Source of the DNA: Novosphingobium jiangmenense
Lineage (GTDB): Bacteria; Pseudomonadota; Alphaproteobacteria; Sphingomonadales; Sphingomonadaceae
Reading direction: 5' to 3'
DNA length: 64,000 nt
Assembly (NCBI RefSeq): GCF_015694345.1
Contig: NZ_JADQDC010000002.1
Span: 248,001-312,000, forward strand
Below are positions 1 through 11,058 of the stretch, piece after piece; position 1 is the stretch's first letter; the number at the start of each line of letters is the position of its first letter. The notes beneath the pieces are model-generated. The model worked only from the letters and a program-made list of their open reading frames with translations, was not told the DNA's origin and did not search any database. Made by a program: the position numbers and the translations under genes.

Positions 1-680
1 ATCGAAGCTGCCGCGCCGCCGACGCCGATGATGCCCCAGCCGTTCGGGGTGAACGGGGTGAAGTTCGGGCCGTTGTTCAGGTACTTGAACGTGGCGAAGA
101 CGAACAGCGACAGCGCACCGACCTTGATGGCAACGAGCACCGCGTTGACCTTGGCGCTTTCCGAGGTGCCGATCATCAGCAGCCAGGTGACGAGCAGGCC
201 GATCACCAGCGCCGGCAGGTTGACCACGCCGCCCGCGAAAGGACCGTTGGCCAGCGTCGCAGGTATCTCCAACCCTATGTAATCTCGCAAGAGTCCGACG
301 AAGTAGCCCGACCAGCCGACGCAGACCGCCGAAGCTGCCACCGCGTATTCGAGGATGAGCGCCCAGCCGACCATCCAGGCCAGCAGCTCGCCCATCACCG
401 CATAGGTATAGGTATAGGCCGAGCCCGAGACCGGCACCATCGAGGCCAGTTCCGAATAGCACAAAGCTGCCACCGCGCAGACGAAGCCGGCGATGATGAA
501 GCTCCAGATCATGCCGGGACCGGCCTTCTGCGCGGCCTCGGCCGTCAGCACGAAGATGCCGGTGCCGATGATGGCACCGACGCCGAGCAGGGTGAGCTGG
601 ACCGGGCCCAGCGAGCGATGCAGCGATTTCTTTTCTGCAGTAGCAAGAATGGCGTCGAGCGGTTTGACGCGACCGAACAT
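1..680 (-). CDS. APC-family amino acid permease (partial)
   Basis: Inner-membrane amino acid transporter of the APC superfamily (cationic amino acid / YfnA-like branch). The frame is open from an ATG at 680 leftwards past the window edge, so only about the first 226 residues are visible and the C-terminal half is missing. Residues about 30-50 carry the conserved first helix with [13 protein letters not shown], the substrate-binding glycine stretch of APC transporters. It is followed by the [18 protein letters not shown] segment and several hydrophobic helices. The gene is divergent from panB, with a shared 205-base intergenic region that must hold both promoters. The substrate cannot be read from the sequence. 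Confidence 0.85.
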   Translation of the reverse strand, partial: MFGRVKPLDAILATAEKKSLHRSLGPVQLTLLGVGAIIGTGIFVLTAEAAQKAGPGMIWSFIIAGFVCAVAALCYSELASMVPVSGSAYTYTYAVMGELLAWMVGWALILEYAVAASAVCVGWSGYFVGLLRDYIGLEIPATLANGPFAGGVVNLPALVIGLLVTWLLMIGTSESAKVNAVLVAIKVGALSLFVFATFKYLNNGPNFTPFTPNGWGIIGVGGAAAS

Positions 681-885
681 GAATTTCTCCCGCCTTGGTC
701 CGGCACCTGAAACCAAAACGGTTGCGCCGGAAACCAGGTTATGCGCCGCAACGCTAGCGGGAACGGCCTATCGCGCAAGCCATTTTTCCCCAGACTTGCA
801 TCAAAGATGGGCCGGACATCGAGCCACCTTGCGGGTTTTTGCCAAGCAAGTAGAAGCGTCTGCCCGCCTCAGAGGATGCGCAACG

Positions 886-1755
886 ATGTCCACCACCTTC
901 CAGCTCGACACCGCAACCAGCCGCGCCAACCCCACGCCGGCGCCAATGAAGCGGCTGACGATCCCTGCGATCCGCCAGCGCAAGAAGGATGGCGTGACCA
1001 AGGAGCCGGTGGTGATGCTCACCGCCTATACCGCACGGCAGGCGCAGCTGCTCGATGCCCATTGCGACCTGCTGCTGGTGGGGGATTCGCTGGGTCAGGT
1101 GATCTATGGCCTGCCCTCCTCGGTGCCGGTCACGCTCGACATGATGGCAGCGCATGGCGCGGCGGTGGTCCGTGGCTCCTATCACGCTGCCGTCGTGGTC
1201 GACATGCCATTCGGCTCCTACGAAGCCTCGCCGCAGCAGGCCTTCGAGAGCGCATCGCGCCTGCTGAAGGAAACCGGCTGCGCGGCGGTAAAGCTCGAAG
1301 GTGGCGAGGCAATGGCCGAAACCGTCGCGTTCCTGACGAAGCGCGGCATTCCGGTGATGGGTCACGTTGGCCTCACCCCCCAAGCCGTGAACGTGCTCGG
1401 TGGCTACAACGCGCGCGGCCGCAGCGAGGCCGAAGCGGCCAAGATCGTCGGCGATGCGCAAGCCTTGGCCGAGGCCGGCGCATTCGCCATCGTGATCGAA
1501 GGGGTGGTCGAACCCATTGCCATCGCCATCACGCAAGCGGTGCCCTGCCCCACCATCGGCATCGGCGCATCCGCCCAGTGCGACGGGCAAGTGCTGGTCA
1601 CCGAGGATATGCTCGGCATGTTCGAACGCGTGCCCCGCTTCGTGAAGGTCTACGAGAACATCGCCGACACCATTTCCGGCGCTGCCGCCACTTATGCAGC
1701 CGAAGTGCGCTCTCGTGCGTTCCCCGGCATTGAACAGACCTACCAGCCCAAGTAA
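886..1755 (+). CDS. panB: 3-methyl-2-oxobutanoate hydroxymethyltransferase
   Basis: Cytoplasmic first enzyme of pantothenate (and so CoA) synthesis. It transfers a hydroxymethyl group from methylene-tetrahydrofolate to 2-oxoisovalerate, giving ketopantoate. The 289-residue protein has the family marks: [10 protein letters not shown] near the N-terminus, the metal-binding [13 protein letters not shown] and [10 protein letters not shown] motifs, the KLEGG segment, and the VIEGVVEP region with the catalytic glutamate. The ATG at 886 is preferred over far-upstream starts because AGAGGA lies 9 bases before it and PanB homology begins just after it. No panC neighbour is seen. The next gene follows after 30 bases and may be co-transcribed. 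Confidence 0.95.
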   Translation: MSTTFQLDTATSRANPTPAPMKRLTIPAIRQRKKDGVTKEPVVMLTAYTARQAQLLDAHCDLLLVGDSLGQVIYGLPSSVPVTLDMMAAHGAAVVRGSYHAAVVVDMPFGSYEASPQQAFESASRLLKETGCAAVKLEGGEAMAETVAFLTKRGIPVMGHVGLTPQAVNVLGGYNARGRSEAEAAKIVGDAQALAEAGAFAIVIEGVVEPIAIAITQAVPCPTIGIGASAQCDGQVLVTEDMLGMFERVPRFVKVYENIADTISGAAATYAAEVRSRAFPGIEQTYQPK

Positions 1756-1785
1756 GCGCACTCGGGCTCAACAGGGGAATTCCGC

Positions 1786-2853
1786 TTGCTCCGCTTCTAC
1801 AAGGGTTCGATTCTTTTCACGCTCGTCTGCCTCGCCATGGCCGTCGCCTATGGCTGGATGCAGACGGGCACGGCCAGCGGCACGATGTCGCTGGTGTGGA
1901 TCGTGTTCGTCCTCTCGATCCTCGAAGTCTCGCTGTCCTTCGACAACGCGGTGGTCAACGCCGCCGTGCTCGAAGACATGGACGACGTCTGGCAGAAGCG
2001 CTTCCTGACCTGGGGCATGGTCATTGCCGTGTTCGGCATGCGCATCGTCTTCCCGTTGGCGATCGTCGCCATTGCGGCAGGGCTTGGGCCTGTCGAGGCG
2101 CTGAAGCTCTCGCTCAACGAGCCCAAGCGATATGAAGAAATCGTCAGCAGCGCCCATGTCGGCATTGCCGGGTTTGGCGGCGCCTTCCTTGCCATGGTCG
2201 GCCTCTCGTTCTTCTTTGACGGGGAGAAGGAAGTTCACTGGATCAAGTGGATCGAGGAAAAACTGGCGGTAGTCTCGAACATCAAGGCGGCGGAAATCGC
2301 ACTGCTGCTGCTGGCGCTCTACGGCATGACCTTCCTCCTGCCCGAGGATGAAGGCATGACCTTCCTCGTTGCGGGCGTGCTCGGCCTTGTAACCTTCATC
2401 GGCGTGGAAGCGCTCGGCACGATCCTCGAGATGCGCGACGAAGCGCAGAAAGCGGCAGGCCTTGTCGTCCGCTCCGGGCTCGGCGGTTTCCTCTACCTCA
2501 ACGTCCTCGACGCATCGTTCAGCTTCGACGGCGTGATCGGCGCGTTTGCCCTGTCGAACAACATGGTGATCATCGCGCTCGGCCTGTCGATCGGCGCGAT
2601 GTTCGTGCGTTCGATGACCATCATGCTGGTCAAGAAAGGCACTCTCTCGGAGTACCGCTACCTCGAACATGGCGCGTTCTGGGCCATCATCGCCCTGGCC
2701 GCGATCATGCTCCTCTCGGCCCGGTTCCACATCTCCGAGACGATCACCGGCCTCGTCGGCGCGGCCCTGATCGGCCTGTCGCTGTGGTGGTCGATCCGCC
2801 ACAAGCGCAAGTATCCGGACGCGGAACTGGACGACGCCGTCCGCGCCGACTGA
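1786..2853 (+). CDS. DUF475 / TerC-like integral membrane protein
   Basis: Polytopic membrane protein of the DUF475 family, related to TerC/YjbE-type proteins thought to handle metal ions; the substrate is unknown. Its 355 residues show about eight hydrophobic segments and an internal twofold repeat. An acidic motif SFDN (residues 51-54, in the second helix) recurs as SFDG (246-249) in the matching helix of the second half, as in TerC proteins. A cytosolic, charged region around residues 145-170 links the halves. The start is TTG at 1786, supported by AGGGGA at 1773-1778. It sits 30 bases after panB and is convergent with the racemase gene. Confidence 0.8.
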   Translation: MLRFYKGSILFTLVCLAMAVAYGWMQTGTASGTMSLVWIVFVLSILEVSLSFDNAVVNAAVLEDMDDVWQKRFLTWGMVIAVFGMRIVFPLAIVAIAAGLGPVEALKLSLNEPKRYEEIVSSAHVGIAGFGGAFLAMVGLSFFFDGEKEVHWIKWIEEKLAVVSNIKAAEIALLLLALYGMTFLLPEDEGMTFLVAGVLGLVTFIGVEALGTILEMRDEAQKAAGLVVRSGLGGFLYLNVLDASFSFDGVIGAFALSNNMVIIALGLSIGAMFVRSMTIMLVKKGTLSEYRYLEHGAFWAIIALAAIMLLSARFHISETITGLVGAALIGLSLWWSIRHKRKYPDAELDDAVRAD

Positions 2854-2857
2854 GCGC

Positions 2858-3919
2858 TCAGCCGCGCCCGGCCAGCGATGGCTTGGGGGCGGGGGTGCCG
2901 AGGAAGCGCGGTGCCGGCGCAGGCATGACCATTCCCTCGTCCTCGACGAACGTCTCGCGCGCGGTGTTGTGCGGATGCTTCGGGGCTTCGCGCAGGCTGA
3001 GCACCGGCGCGAAGCAGATGTCGGTGCCGTCCATGATCGCGCACCACTCGTCGCGCGTCTTGGTCAGGAACAGCGCCGTCAGTCGCGCCTTCAGATCCGG
3101 CCAGACGCGCGGGTCCATCTGCGGGGCGAAGGCAGGATCGTCCTTGAGCCCGGTCTTTTCCAGCAGCAGCGCATAGAACTGCGGCTCGATCGAACCGATC
3201 GATATCCACTTGCCATCGCTGGTTTCATACGTGTCATAGAAGTGGGCACCGCCATCGAGAAGGTTGACGCCGCGCTCGTCCTTCCAGCGTCCAAGCCCAA
3301 GGAACGTGTAAGTCATGGCCGAGAGAATCGCCGCGCCATCGACCATCGCGCAGTCGACAACCTGCCCCTTGCCGGTGCGCTGCGCCGAGAACACCGCAGC
3401 CATCACGCCGAACGCCATCAGCATCCCGCCGCCACCGAAGTCGCCGACGAGGTTGACCGGAAACTGCGGCTTGCTCCCCGCCTGCCCGAAGCTGTGCAAC
3501 GCGCCTGCAAGAGCAATGTAATTGATGTCATGGCCCGCAAGCGGCGCCATCGGGCCTTCCTGGCCCCAACCCGTCATGCGGCCATAGACGAGCTTCGGAT
3601 TGTCGGCGAGCAGCACCTCCGGGCCGAGGCCAAGCCGCTCCATCACGCCAGGGCGGTAGCCTTCGATGATGGCATCGGCTTCCTTCACCAGTTCCCGGAT
3701 CTTGGCAATGGCAGCCGGGTCCTTCAGATCAAGCTCGATCCGTTCGCGATTGCGATTGAGGATGTCACGGTTGCCGCTGTCGCCAACCCGGTCGCCCTTC
3801 GCCGGACGGTCGATGCGGATGACGCGCGCACCATGGTCGGCCAACATCATGCAGGCAAAGGGTCCGGGGCCGATCCCTGCGAATTCGAGTACCGTCAGCC
3901 CTTCGAGCGCGCCTGCCAT
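2858..3919 (-). CDS. alpha-methylacyl-CoA racemase (CaiB/BaiF family)
   Basis: Class III CoA-transferase-fold enzyme predicted to interconvert (R)- and (S)-2-methylacyl-CoA esters, feeding methyl-branched acids into beta-oxidation. The 353-residue protein has the racemase-type GHDINY motif with His130 and the VNLVGDFGGGG motif with Asp160, the two residues used as acid/base in AMACR and Mcr. This favours racemase over formyl-CoA transferase. The N-terminal CoA-binding segment (LEFAGIGPGPFACMMLADHGA) is intact. A 20-bp palindrome lies 12 bases before the ATG (see 3932-3951), followed by a GGAGAAGG Shine-Dalgarno. It is convergent with the DUF475 gene. Confidence 0.88.
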   Translation of the reverse strand: MAGALEGLTVLEFAGIGPGPFACMMLADHGARVIRIDRPAKGDRVGDSGNRDILNRNRERIELDLKDPAAIAKIRELVKEADAIIEGYRPGVMERLGLGPEVLLADNPKLVYGRMTGWGQEGPMAPLAGHDINYIALAGALHSFGQAGSKPQFPVNLVGDFGGGGMLMAFGVMAAVFSAQRTGKGQVVDCAMVDGAAILSAMTYTFLGLGRWKDERGVNLLDGGAHFYDTYETSDGKWISIGSIEPQFYALLLEKTGLKDDPAFAPQMDPRVWPDLKARLTALFLTKTRDEWCAIMDGTDICFAPVLSLREAPKHPHNTARETFVEDEGMVMPAPAPRFLGTPAPKPSLAGRG

Positions 3920-3931
3920 GACCTTCTCCGC

Positions 3932-3951
3932 GTTTAATCGTTCGATTGAAT
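3932..3951 (-). promoter_or_regulatory. candidate 20-bp palindromic operator (racemase gene)
   Basis: GTTTAATCG-TT-CGATTGAAT has 9-base arms around a 2-base centre, with one mismatch within the inner eight positions of each arm. It lies 12 bases upstream of the racemase ATG, between any promoter and the ribosome binding site. A near-identical 20-bp palindrome stands in the same position before moxR (46086-46105), and a weaker one before the VWA gene (48365-48384). The geometry suits a dimeric repressor. The regulator is unknown. Confidence 0.45.
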
Positions 3952-5552
3952 TTCGATTACGGCGCAGACCGACCCTTGTCGAGCGCAGAGTTCATGACGG
4001 ATTGCGCAAGCCCCGCTCCGCCAGCACGGATTCGATCCGGCCTGCCCCGGCACCATCGCCTAGCGCGGCTCTGCCTGCCGACAGCAGCTTCAGCGCCTGC
4101 GGACTGGCGGGATTCTGCCTGAGATAGCGCGCCACCATCCCGTTGGCCTCTGCCGGCTTGCCAAGCAGCCGCATCACATGATCGATACGTTGCAGCGTCG
4201 GCAGATTGAAGCGGATCAGCGCCGCGCGCCCGTATTGATCGAGCGCCCCGGCCCTATCCCCCGACATCAGCCTCGCATCCCCCGCCAGAAGCCAGGCCTC
4301 GGCCGCTCCCGGGTTGGCCAACCGCAAGCGATCAGCCACGCCGACAGCCTGCGCCGTATTGCCACTTTCGATCAGCCCGCGAATGTAGGGCACCGCATTG
4401 GCAGCGAAGTTGGGTGCATCGCCATAGGCAAGCGCCAGCACCGGCAGCGGTTGGCCCGCCCCAATCGGCATTGCCGCGCGTTGCCCGACCACCTTGGCTC
4501 TTTCCCTGAAAGATGCAGCTGTCCCCTTGCGCCCCAGCCCCGCCTCGGCATCGGCTGCAAGCGCCAAGAGGTAAGGCGGCGCAAAGCTCTGCCTGGCCCA
4601 ACCGGCAGCGATCTCGCTCGCCTGCTGGTGCAACCCTTGCCGTTCGAGCGCGCGCACCATCAGCATCCGCGCCTGCAGGTTGTCCGGCTGCACGCGCAAC
4701 AACCGGTCGAAGTGCCCCACGGCGAGATTGGCATTGCCGGCGCGATATTCGAGGATGCCGTTGAGCAGCATCGCCGCCGGCATGTCGCGCAAAGCCGTGC
4801 CGGTCTGCAGCAGGATCTTGCGGGCAAGGTCGGTCTGCCCGGCACGCGCCGCCAGAACCGCCTGGAGATAAAGCGCGCGGACATTGCCGGGATCGACCTT
4901 GGCCAGCTTGCGGCAGACCACCAGCATCGCGCGATACTGGCCCATGTCACCCAGTGTCGCCGCATATTCTCCCAGCAGCCCCGCATCATCAGGCGCTACC
5001 CGCAACCCAGCCTCGAACCACGGTAGTGCTGCCTGCAGACCGAATTGCTCGCGCACGAGCAGCCCGCGCAGTTCGAGCGCGCGCGGATCCTTGGGGTCGA
5101 GCTTCACCGCGCGCTCGGCGGCCTCAATGGCCTGTGCCTGCTCGCCACCGCTGAACCGCAGTCGCGCGATGTCCACCCACAGCGAGGCATTGTCCGGCGC
5201 AATCCCCCACGATTGGTCGAACGCCTGTCCCGCTGCCGCGAGACGGCCCTCGATCAGTTCGATCCGCCCGCGCAACTGCCACCCATGCGCCGCACTCTCG
5301 GGCCGAAAGTCTCCGCCAAAGAGCACCCGGCGCGCTTCGCGGCGGTCGCCTTGAAGCAGCAGCGCTTCGCCCAGTTCCGCGCGCACGTCATCCACAGACG
5401 CCCCCAGCCGCATCGCCGCACGCAACGGTGCTTCGGCGGCGATACCGTCGCGCTTGGCAATTGCCGCGCGCGCCTTGGCCAGCAGGCCGGCAGGCACATC
5501 GCCGCGCACCGGCCCGCCAAGGACCAGTGCCGCCAGCGCCGCCGCCGCGATC

Positions 5553-6928
<1,376 letters not shown>

Positions 6929-6929
<1 letters not shown>

Positions 6930-9064
6930 CACGCCACCTTTTTCCCTGGGGAGCCGCTGTCCCCTTCGATAGAATCGATCAGTCCCTGCGTAGCTGCCAG
7001 CGGCAGGCGCACCATGAAACGGCTGCCCAGCCCTTCCCGGCTCTCGACCTCGAGCTTGCCGCGCATCGCGCGCACCATTTCCCGCGCCTCGTAGGCGCCG
7101 ATGCCGAAGCCGCCCTGCTTGGTCGAGACGAAGGGCCGGAACAGGCGGTTGCGGATGAATTCGGCGCTCATCCCGCATCCCGTGTCGATGATTTCGATGG
7201 TTCCATAGAGCCCGTCGACGTTGCATTGCAGGAACACCGCCATGCCCTCGGGGCTGGCATCGATCGCGTTCTGCACCAGATGCAGCATCACCTGCTCCAG
7301 CACCTCGCGATTGGCCAGAACCCGGCAGGGCGCGTCGTGCGTCACATGGACCTGCAGCATGCCCGGCGCATTGTAACGCCCCGCCACCGTCCGGATCACC
7401 TCGCTGGCATCGATATCCTCGACCCGCTCGGCCGCGTTGCCGCCATAACGGGACAGGCGCGCCAGCAGCGCGTTGAGCTTGTCGGCCGAATTGCGCAGCG
7501 TGATCAGCATGTCGGCGCGGAACGCCGGATTCTCGGCATGCTTCTCGGCATTGCGCGACAGCAGGCTGAGCTGGCTCGCCAGATTCTTGATGTCGTGCAT
7601 GACGAAGGCCATGCGCCGGTTGAACTCTTCGAACCGGCTGGCTTCCAGAAGCGCGGATTGCCCGGCATGTTCGGCCAGGTAGCTCGCCAGCTGCATCCCC
7701 ACCACGCGCAGCAGGTCGAAGTCCTCCCAGTCAAGCTTGCGCGCCACCGACGGCCGTCCCAGCACGACGAGCCCGACCAGCCGGTCGAAGTGCAGCAGCG
7801 GCACCAGCGCCCAGGCCGAATGCTCCTCTACCAGCCACTGCGGCACGGCAGACCTCTCGCCCTGATGCTCGACCCCGGCGCGCAATTCGTCGAGATCGAC
7901 GATGAAGCCGCGCTTCTCGAAGAAGCTCACCTTGTCTGCCGCGATTGCCTCGGCAGGCACATCGGCAGTCGGCCACTGCCACCGCGCCGACAGCACCATC
8001 TCGCCGCTCTCGGCCTGGCAAAGGAGCAGGCCAGCCGAACTGTCGGTAATGTCGGCCACGGCCTGAACCACGCGCTCATGCAGCGAAGGCGCGTGGGTGC
8101 CCGCACGACCGATCGTCCGGGTAAACCGCAGCCATTCGGCACGATAGTCATAGCGATGCTGGAAGAAGTGCTTGGCCAGCATGACCTTGATCCAGCCGCG
8201 CAAGCGCCCCGAAGGCAGGATCGCCAGCACCAGCACGCTCGTCACGAAGACGAAGCCAAGCTGCGCGAGTTGCCCGGCATTCCCGCCCAGCCAGGCAAGC
8301 GACTGGGCCGCACCGACCATCACGATCATGTAGGCGCCGATCACCAGCAGCGAGAGCGACTGGAAGGCCACCGCGCGCGATGGCGAGAAGCGCAAGGCCG
8401 AACGTCCGCGCACAGCCCCGATCGTCAGCAACCCCGCCACGCCGATCTGGGCTAGGCCGCGCATCGCTTCGAGTTCTACCGGAAGGCCATGGGCAAGGTA
8501 GGCGATCGTGTAGAGGTTGAGATCGTAGCCCCAGACCGTCGCCATGGCGATGCAGGTCCAGCGCAACGCCACCCGCTGCTGCGCCATCGCACCGGCATAG
8601 AGGTTGTGCACCAGAACGAGCGCGCCTGTTGCCACCAGCAGGCGGAACAGGACCGAGATCTGGAAGATCATCGCCTGCGTCACCGCATTGCCGCCGTACT
8701 GCAGGTTCATCATGAGCAGCAGGAACTGCAGCATCTCGACAAACACCAGCGCCGCCATCACCGGCCGGATCGGCGCCACGCTGGTATGGCGTCCATCGCG
8801 CGAGAACATCGCGAATGCGAGGCTCAGCCAGGCAAGGCTGCGCAGTGTCTCGAAGGCCTGCGAGGCCAGCGTTTCGTATCCCGTCCCCGCAACGACCAGA
8901 GCCCACGCGCCGGTCAGGGTGAACGCCGCAATCTCTGCCCGGGCAGCGCCCGCCTGCTCGCTGCGCCGCCGATCCCAGCGCCAGCCGGTCAGCAGCAGGA
9001 ACGCGAACGCAGCGGCAAGAAACGCCCATTGCCCGAAGCCGGTCCAGGAAAGAGGACTCTGCAC
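6929..9064 (-). CDS. prsK: PEP-CTERM system histidine kinase PrsK
   Basis: Membrane sensor kinase of 711 residues. About eight to ten hydrophobic helices fill residues 10-300, with no large periplasmic loop. A GAF-like domain follows at about 315-465 (DSSAGLLLCQAESGEMVLSA to LRVVGMQLASYL). Next comes a dimerisation helix with His490 in FVMHDIKNLASQLSLLS, and a C-terminal HATPase domain with LVQNAIDASPEG (N box), DTGCGMS (G1) and GGFGIGAYEA (G2). The HDIKN form and this architecture match PrsK (TIGR02916). It overlaps prsR by one base and starts 9 bases after the sugar transferase, so all three are one transcript. The signal it senses is unknown. Confidence 0.9.
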
Positions 9065-9073
9065 CGGCCCGCC

Positions 9074-10459
9074 TCAGCGCGCGCCTTCGTGCCACAGCAC
9101 GACGCGCAGGGTCTGGAGGAGGATCAGCAGATCGAGGAAGGGCGTGTAGTTCTTCGCGTAGTAGAGATCATACTCCAGCTTGTGCCGCGAATCCGCCAGC
9201 GAGGCGCCATAGGGATAGTTGATCTGTGCCCAGCCGGTGATGCCGGGCTTCACCATGTGGCGCTCGGCGTAATAGGGCAGTTGCTCTTCGAGTTCGGCGA
9301 CGAATTCGGGACGCTCCGGGCGCGGGCCGACGAAGCTCATTTCTCCCTTGAGGACGCTCCAGGTCTGCGGCAGTTCGTCGATGCGCACCTTGCGGATGAA
9401 CCTGCCGATGCGGGTCACGCGCGGGTCGTTCTCCTGCGCGAACTGTGCCCCGTTCACCTCGGCATCGGTGCGCATCGAGCGCAGCTTGATCACATCGAAG
9501 GTCTCGCCGTAAAGCCCGACGCGGCGCTGGCGGAAGAACGCCGGCCCCCGGCTGTCGATCTTCACCAGCACGGCAAACAACACGATCACGGGCAGCGTCA
9601 GAACCAGCAGCAGCAAACTGGCGCTCACGTCAAAGATGCGCTTGGCCGCGCTCGAAAGCGCCCGCCCGGAAGAAAAGCCGTCCGAGAAGATCAACCAGCT
9701 CGGGTTGACCGTATCGAGATCCACGCGGCCCGTCTCACGCTCCATGAAGGTCGAGAAATCGTTGACGTGGACGCCAGTCGTCTTGATCCGCAGCAGGTCC
9801 TTGAGCGGCAGGGCATTGCGCCGCTCTTCCAGCGCCAGCACCACCTCGCTGACGCCAAGGTTCTCGACATAGCGCGTCAGGTTGTTGATCGCATCGCGGT
9901 GGATCGCTTCCTCGACCACCGGCGCAGCACTGCTCATGCCGATGTAGCCGACAATGGCAAAGCCCGCTTCCGGCCGCTCGCCCAGCTTGCGCAAGCGGTC
10001 CGCCCGGGCCCCGGCGCCCAGCACCAGCACGCGACGACGGAACGCGGAGGTGCCCAGCAATCCCCCCAGCAGCAGCCGGATCATCACCAGCAGTGCCATG
10101 GCTATGAACATCGCGTAGAACAGGTTGGAGCGCCACAGCGTGCGCCCCGGCAGCATGAAGTAGACCACCGACAGCGCAATGATGCCAAGGCTCACCGCCA
10201 CCAGCAGGCGCGCCGTGGCATAGCGCATCGAACGCAAGGCATCCGAGCCATAGACCCCGACAGCAATCATCGCCAACTGCACCAGAACCGCAAACAGCAG
10301 CAGCGGCGTGGCGCGCATCGGCACAACGCCGGGATCGATGCCGATCTGGTGCGCACGCAACTGCCAGCCAATCTCGCCCGCACCGATCAGCAGCACGAAA
10401 TCGAGCAGGCCCAGCAGCAGGACCGAGTGCGGTATGTAATGCTTGAACAGGCGGATCAT
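9074..10459 (-). CDS. TIGR03013-type polyprenyl-phosphate sugar transferase (XrtA system)
   Basis: Membrane enzyme of 461 residues that should load the first sugar phosphate onto undecaprenyl phosphate to start an exopolysaccharide unit. Four N-terminal helices (about residues 10-120) are followed by a CoA-binding-like domain (LVLGAGARADRLRKLG). The C-terminal bacterial sugar transferase domain has KRIFDVSASLLLLVLTLPVI, FDVIKLRSMRTDAE, IDELPQTWSVLKGEMSFVGP and KPGITGWAQINYPYG. This layout, next to prsK-prsR, is that of the PEP-CTERM/XrtA-associated family. ATG 10459 is taken because the hydrophobic domain begins just after it. No strong Shine-Dalgarno is visible. Confidence 0.87.
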   Translation of the reverse strand: MIRLFKHYIPHSVLLLGLLDFVLLIGAGEIGWQLRAHQIGIDPGVVPMRATPLLLFAVLVQLAMIAVGVYGSDALRSMRYATARLLVAVSLGIIALSVVYFMLPGRTLWRSNLFYAMFIAMALLVMIRLLLGGLLGTSAFRRRVLVLGAGARADRLRKLGERPEAGFAIVGYIGMSSAAPVVEEAIHRDAINNLTRYVENLGVSEVVLALEERRNALPLKDLLRIKTTGVHVNDFSTFMERETGRVDLDTVNPSWLIFSDGFSSGRALSSAAKRIFDVSASLLLLVLTLPVIVLFAVLVKIDSRGPAFFRQRRVGLYGETFDVIKLRSMRTDAEVNGAQFAQENDPRVTRIGRFIRKVRIDELPQTWSVLKGEMSFVGPRPERPEFVAELEEQLPYYAERHMVKPGITGWAQINYPYGASLADSRHKLEYDLYYAKNYTPFLDLLILLQTLRVVLWHEGAR

Positions 10460-10594
10460 GTGCCCGGACTTGTCACCCGTCGGGCCCGGAATGGGTCCCT
10501 TGGTGAAAAGCCTTACACCGCAAAGGGTAAAGCGTCGGTTACCCTGACACCGACCACTAAACAGCCGCACAAATCTAAATATCTGAATTTCATA

Positions 10595-10634
10595 CAAAAA
10601 GCCCCACCGCAGAAATCCATCTGTCGGTGAGGCT
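10595..10634 (-). terminator. intrinsic terminator after the small membrane-protein gene
   Basis: On the minus strand AGCCTCACCG pairs with CGGTGGGGCT (10 bp, one G-T pair), with an inner CAGA/TCTG extension, and is followed directly by TTTTT. It lies 30 bases past the stop of the gene at 10664-10939 and before the sugar transferase gene, so it insulates the Prs block from upstream transcription. Confidence 0.75.
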
Positions 10635-10663
10635 TACATTTTCTCAGCCGGAGGGCGGCAGTT

Positions 10664-10939
10664 TTACTTCCCGTCGGTTGCATCCTTCGCCGCGTTACCG
10701 ATGTCCTTGGCAGCGCTGCCGACGTTGTCCGCCGCACGCTCGATCGCATTGTCGCGGCTGGTGCGGCTATCGGACATGTTCATCAGGAAATAGCCGCCAA
10801 CAACCAGGGCGATGAGCAGGATCACCGCGATCAGCCAGCCACTGCCACCGCCACTGCGCGGGCGGTCGTCATAGACCGTAGTATGGGTATGGGTTGAGCC
10901 TGCCGGCTCGCGCACTTCGACAACACGTTCCTCGACCAT
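10664..10939 (-). CDS. small single-pass membrane protein, unknown function
   Basis: I do not recognise a named family. The 91-residue product has a short basic/acidic N-terminus (MVEERVVEVREP), a polar Thr/His stretch, one transmembrane helix (about residues 36-56, GWLIAVILLIALVVGGYFLM), and a polar, Ala/Asp-rich C-terminal tail with repeated AAK/NAAKD motifs that probably forms an amphipathic helix. The ATG at 10939 has GAGGA 7 bases upstream. An earlier in-frame start would add a non-hydrophobic arginine-rich stretch and is unlikely. It has its own terminator, so it is monocistronic, and it is divergent from the patatin-like gene. Confidence 0.65.
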   Translation of the reverse strand: MVEERVVEVREPAGSTHTHTTVYDDRPRSGGGSGWLIAVILLIALVVGGYFLMNMSDSRTSRDNAIERAADNVGSAAKDIGNAAKDATDGK

Positions 10940-11058
10940 GGCATGTCCTCGTGAGATTGGATTGGTCTTCCAACGCTTTGCCAAAGATGACGTTCCTTTC
11001 ATCTTCCGGTGGCCGTTCGCCAAAGCCACTGGTCGGAGCGTCGCTGCCATGCCAGAGT

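Noticed and set aside
741..1761. Two long frames overlapping panB
   Set aside because: Both are shadow frames; panB has complete family motifs and a good ribosome binding site.
10460..10663. Sigma-54 promoter before the sugar transferase gene
   Set aside because: No convincing GG-N10-GC pair with the flanking consensus was found, although PrsR is a sigma-54 activator.
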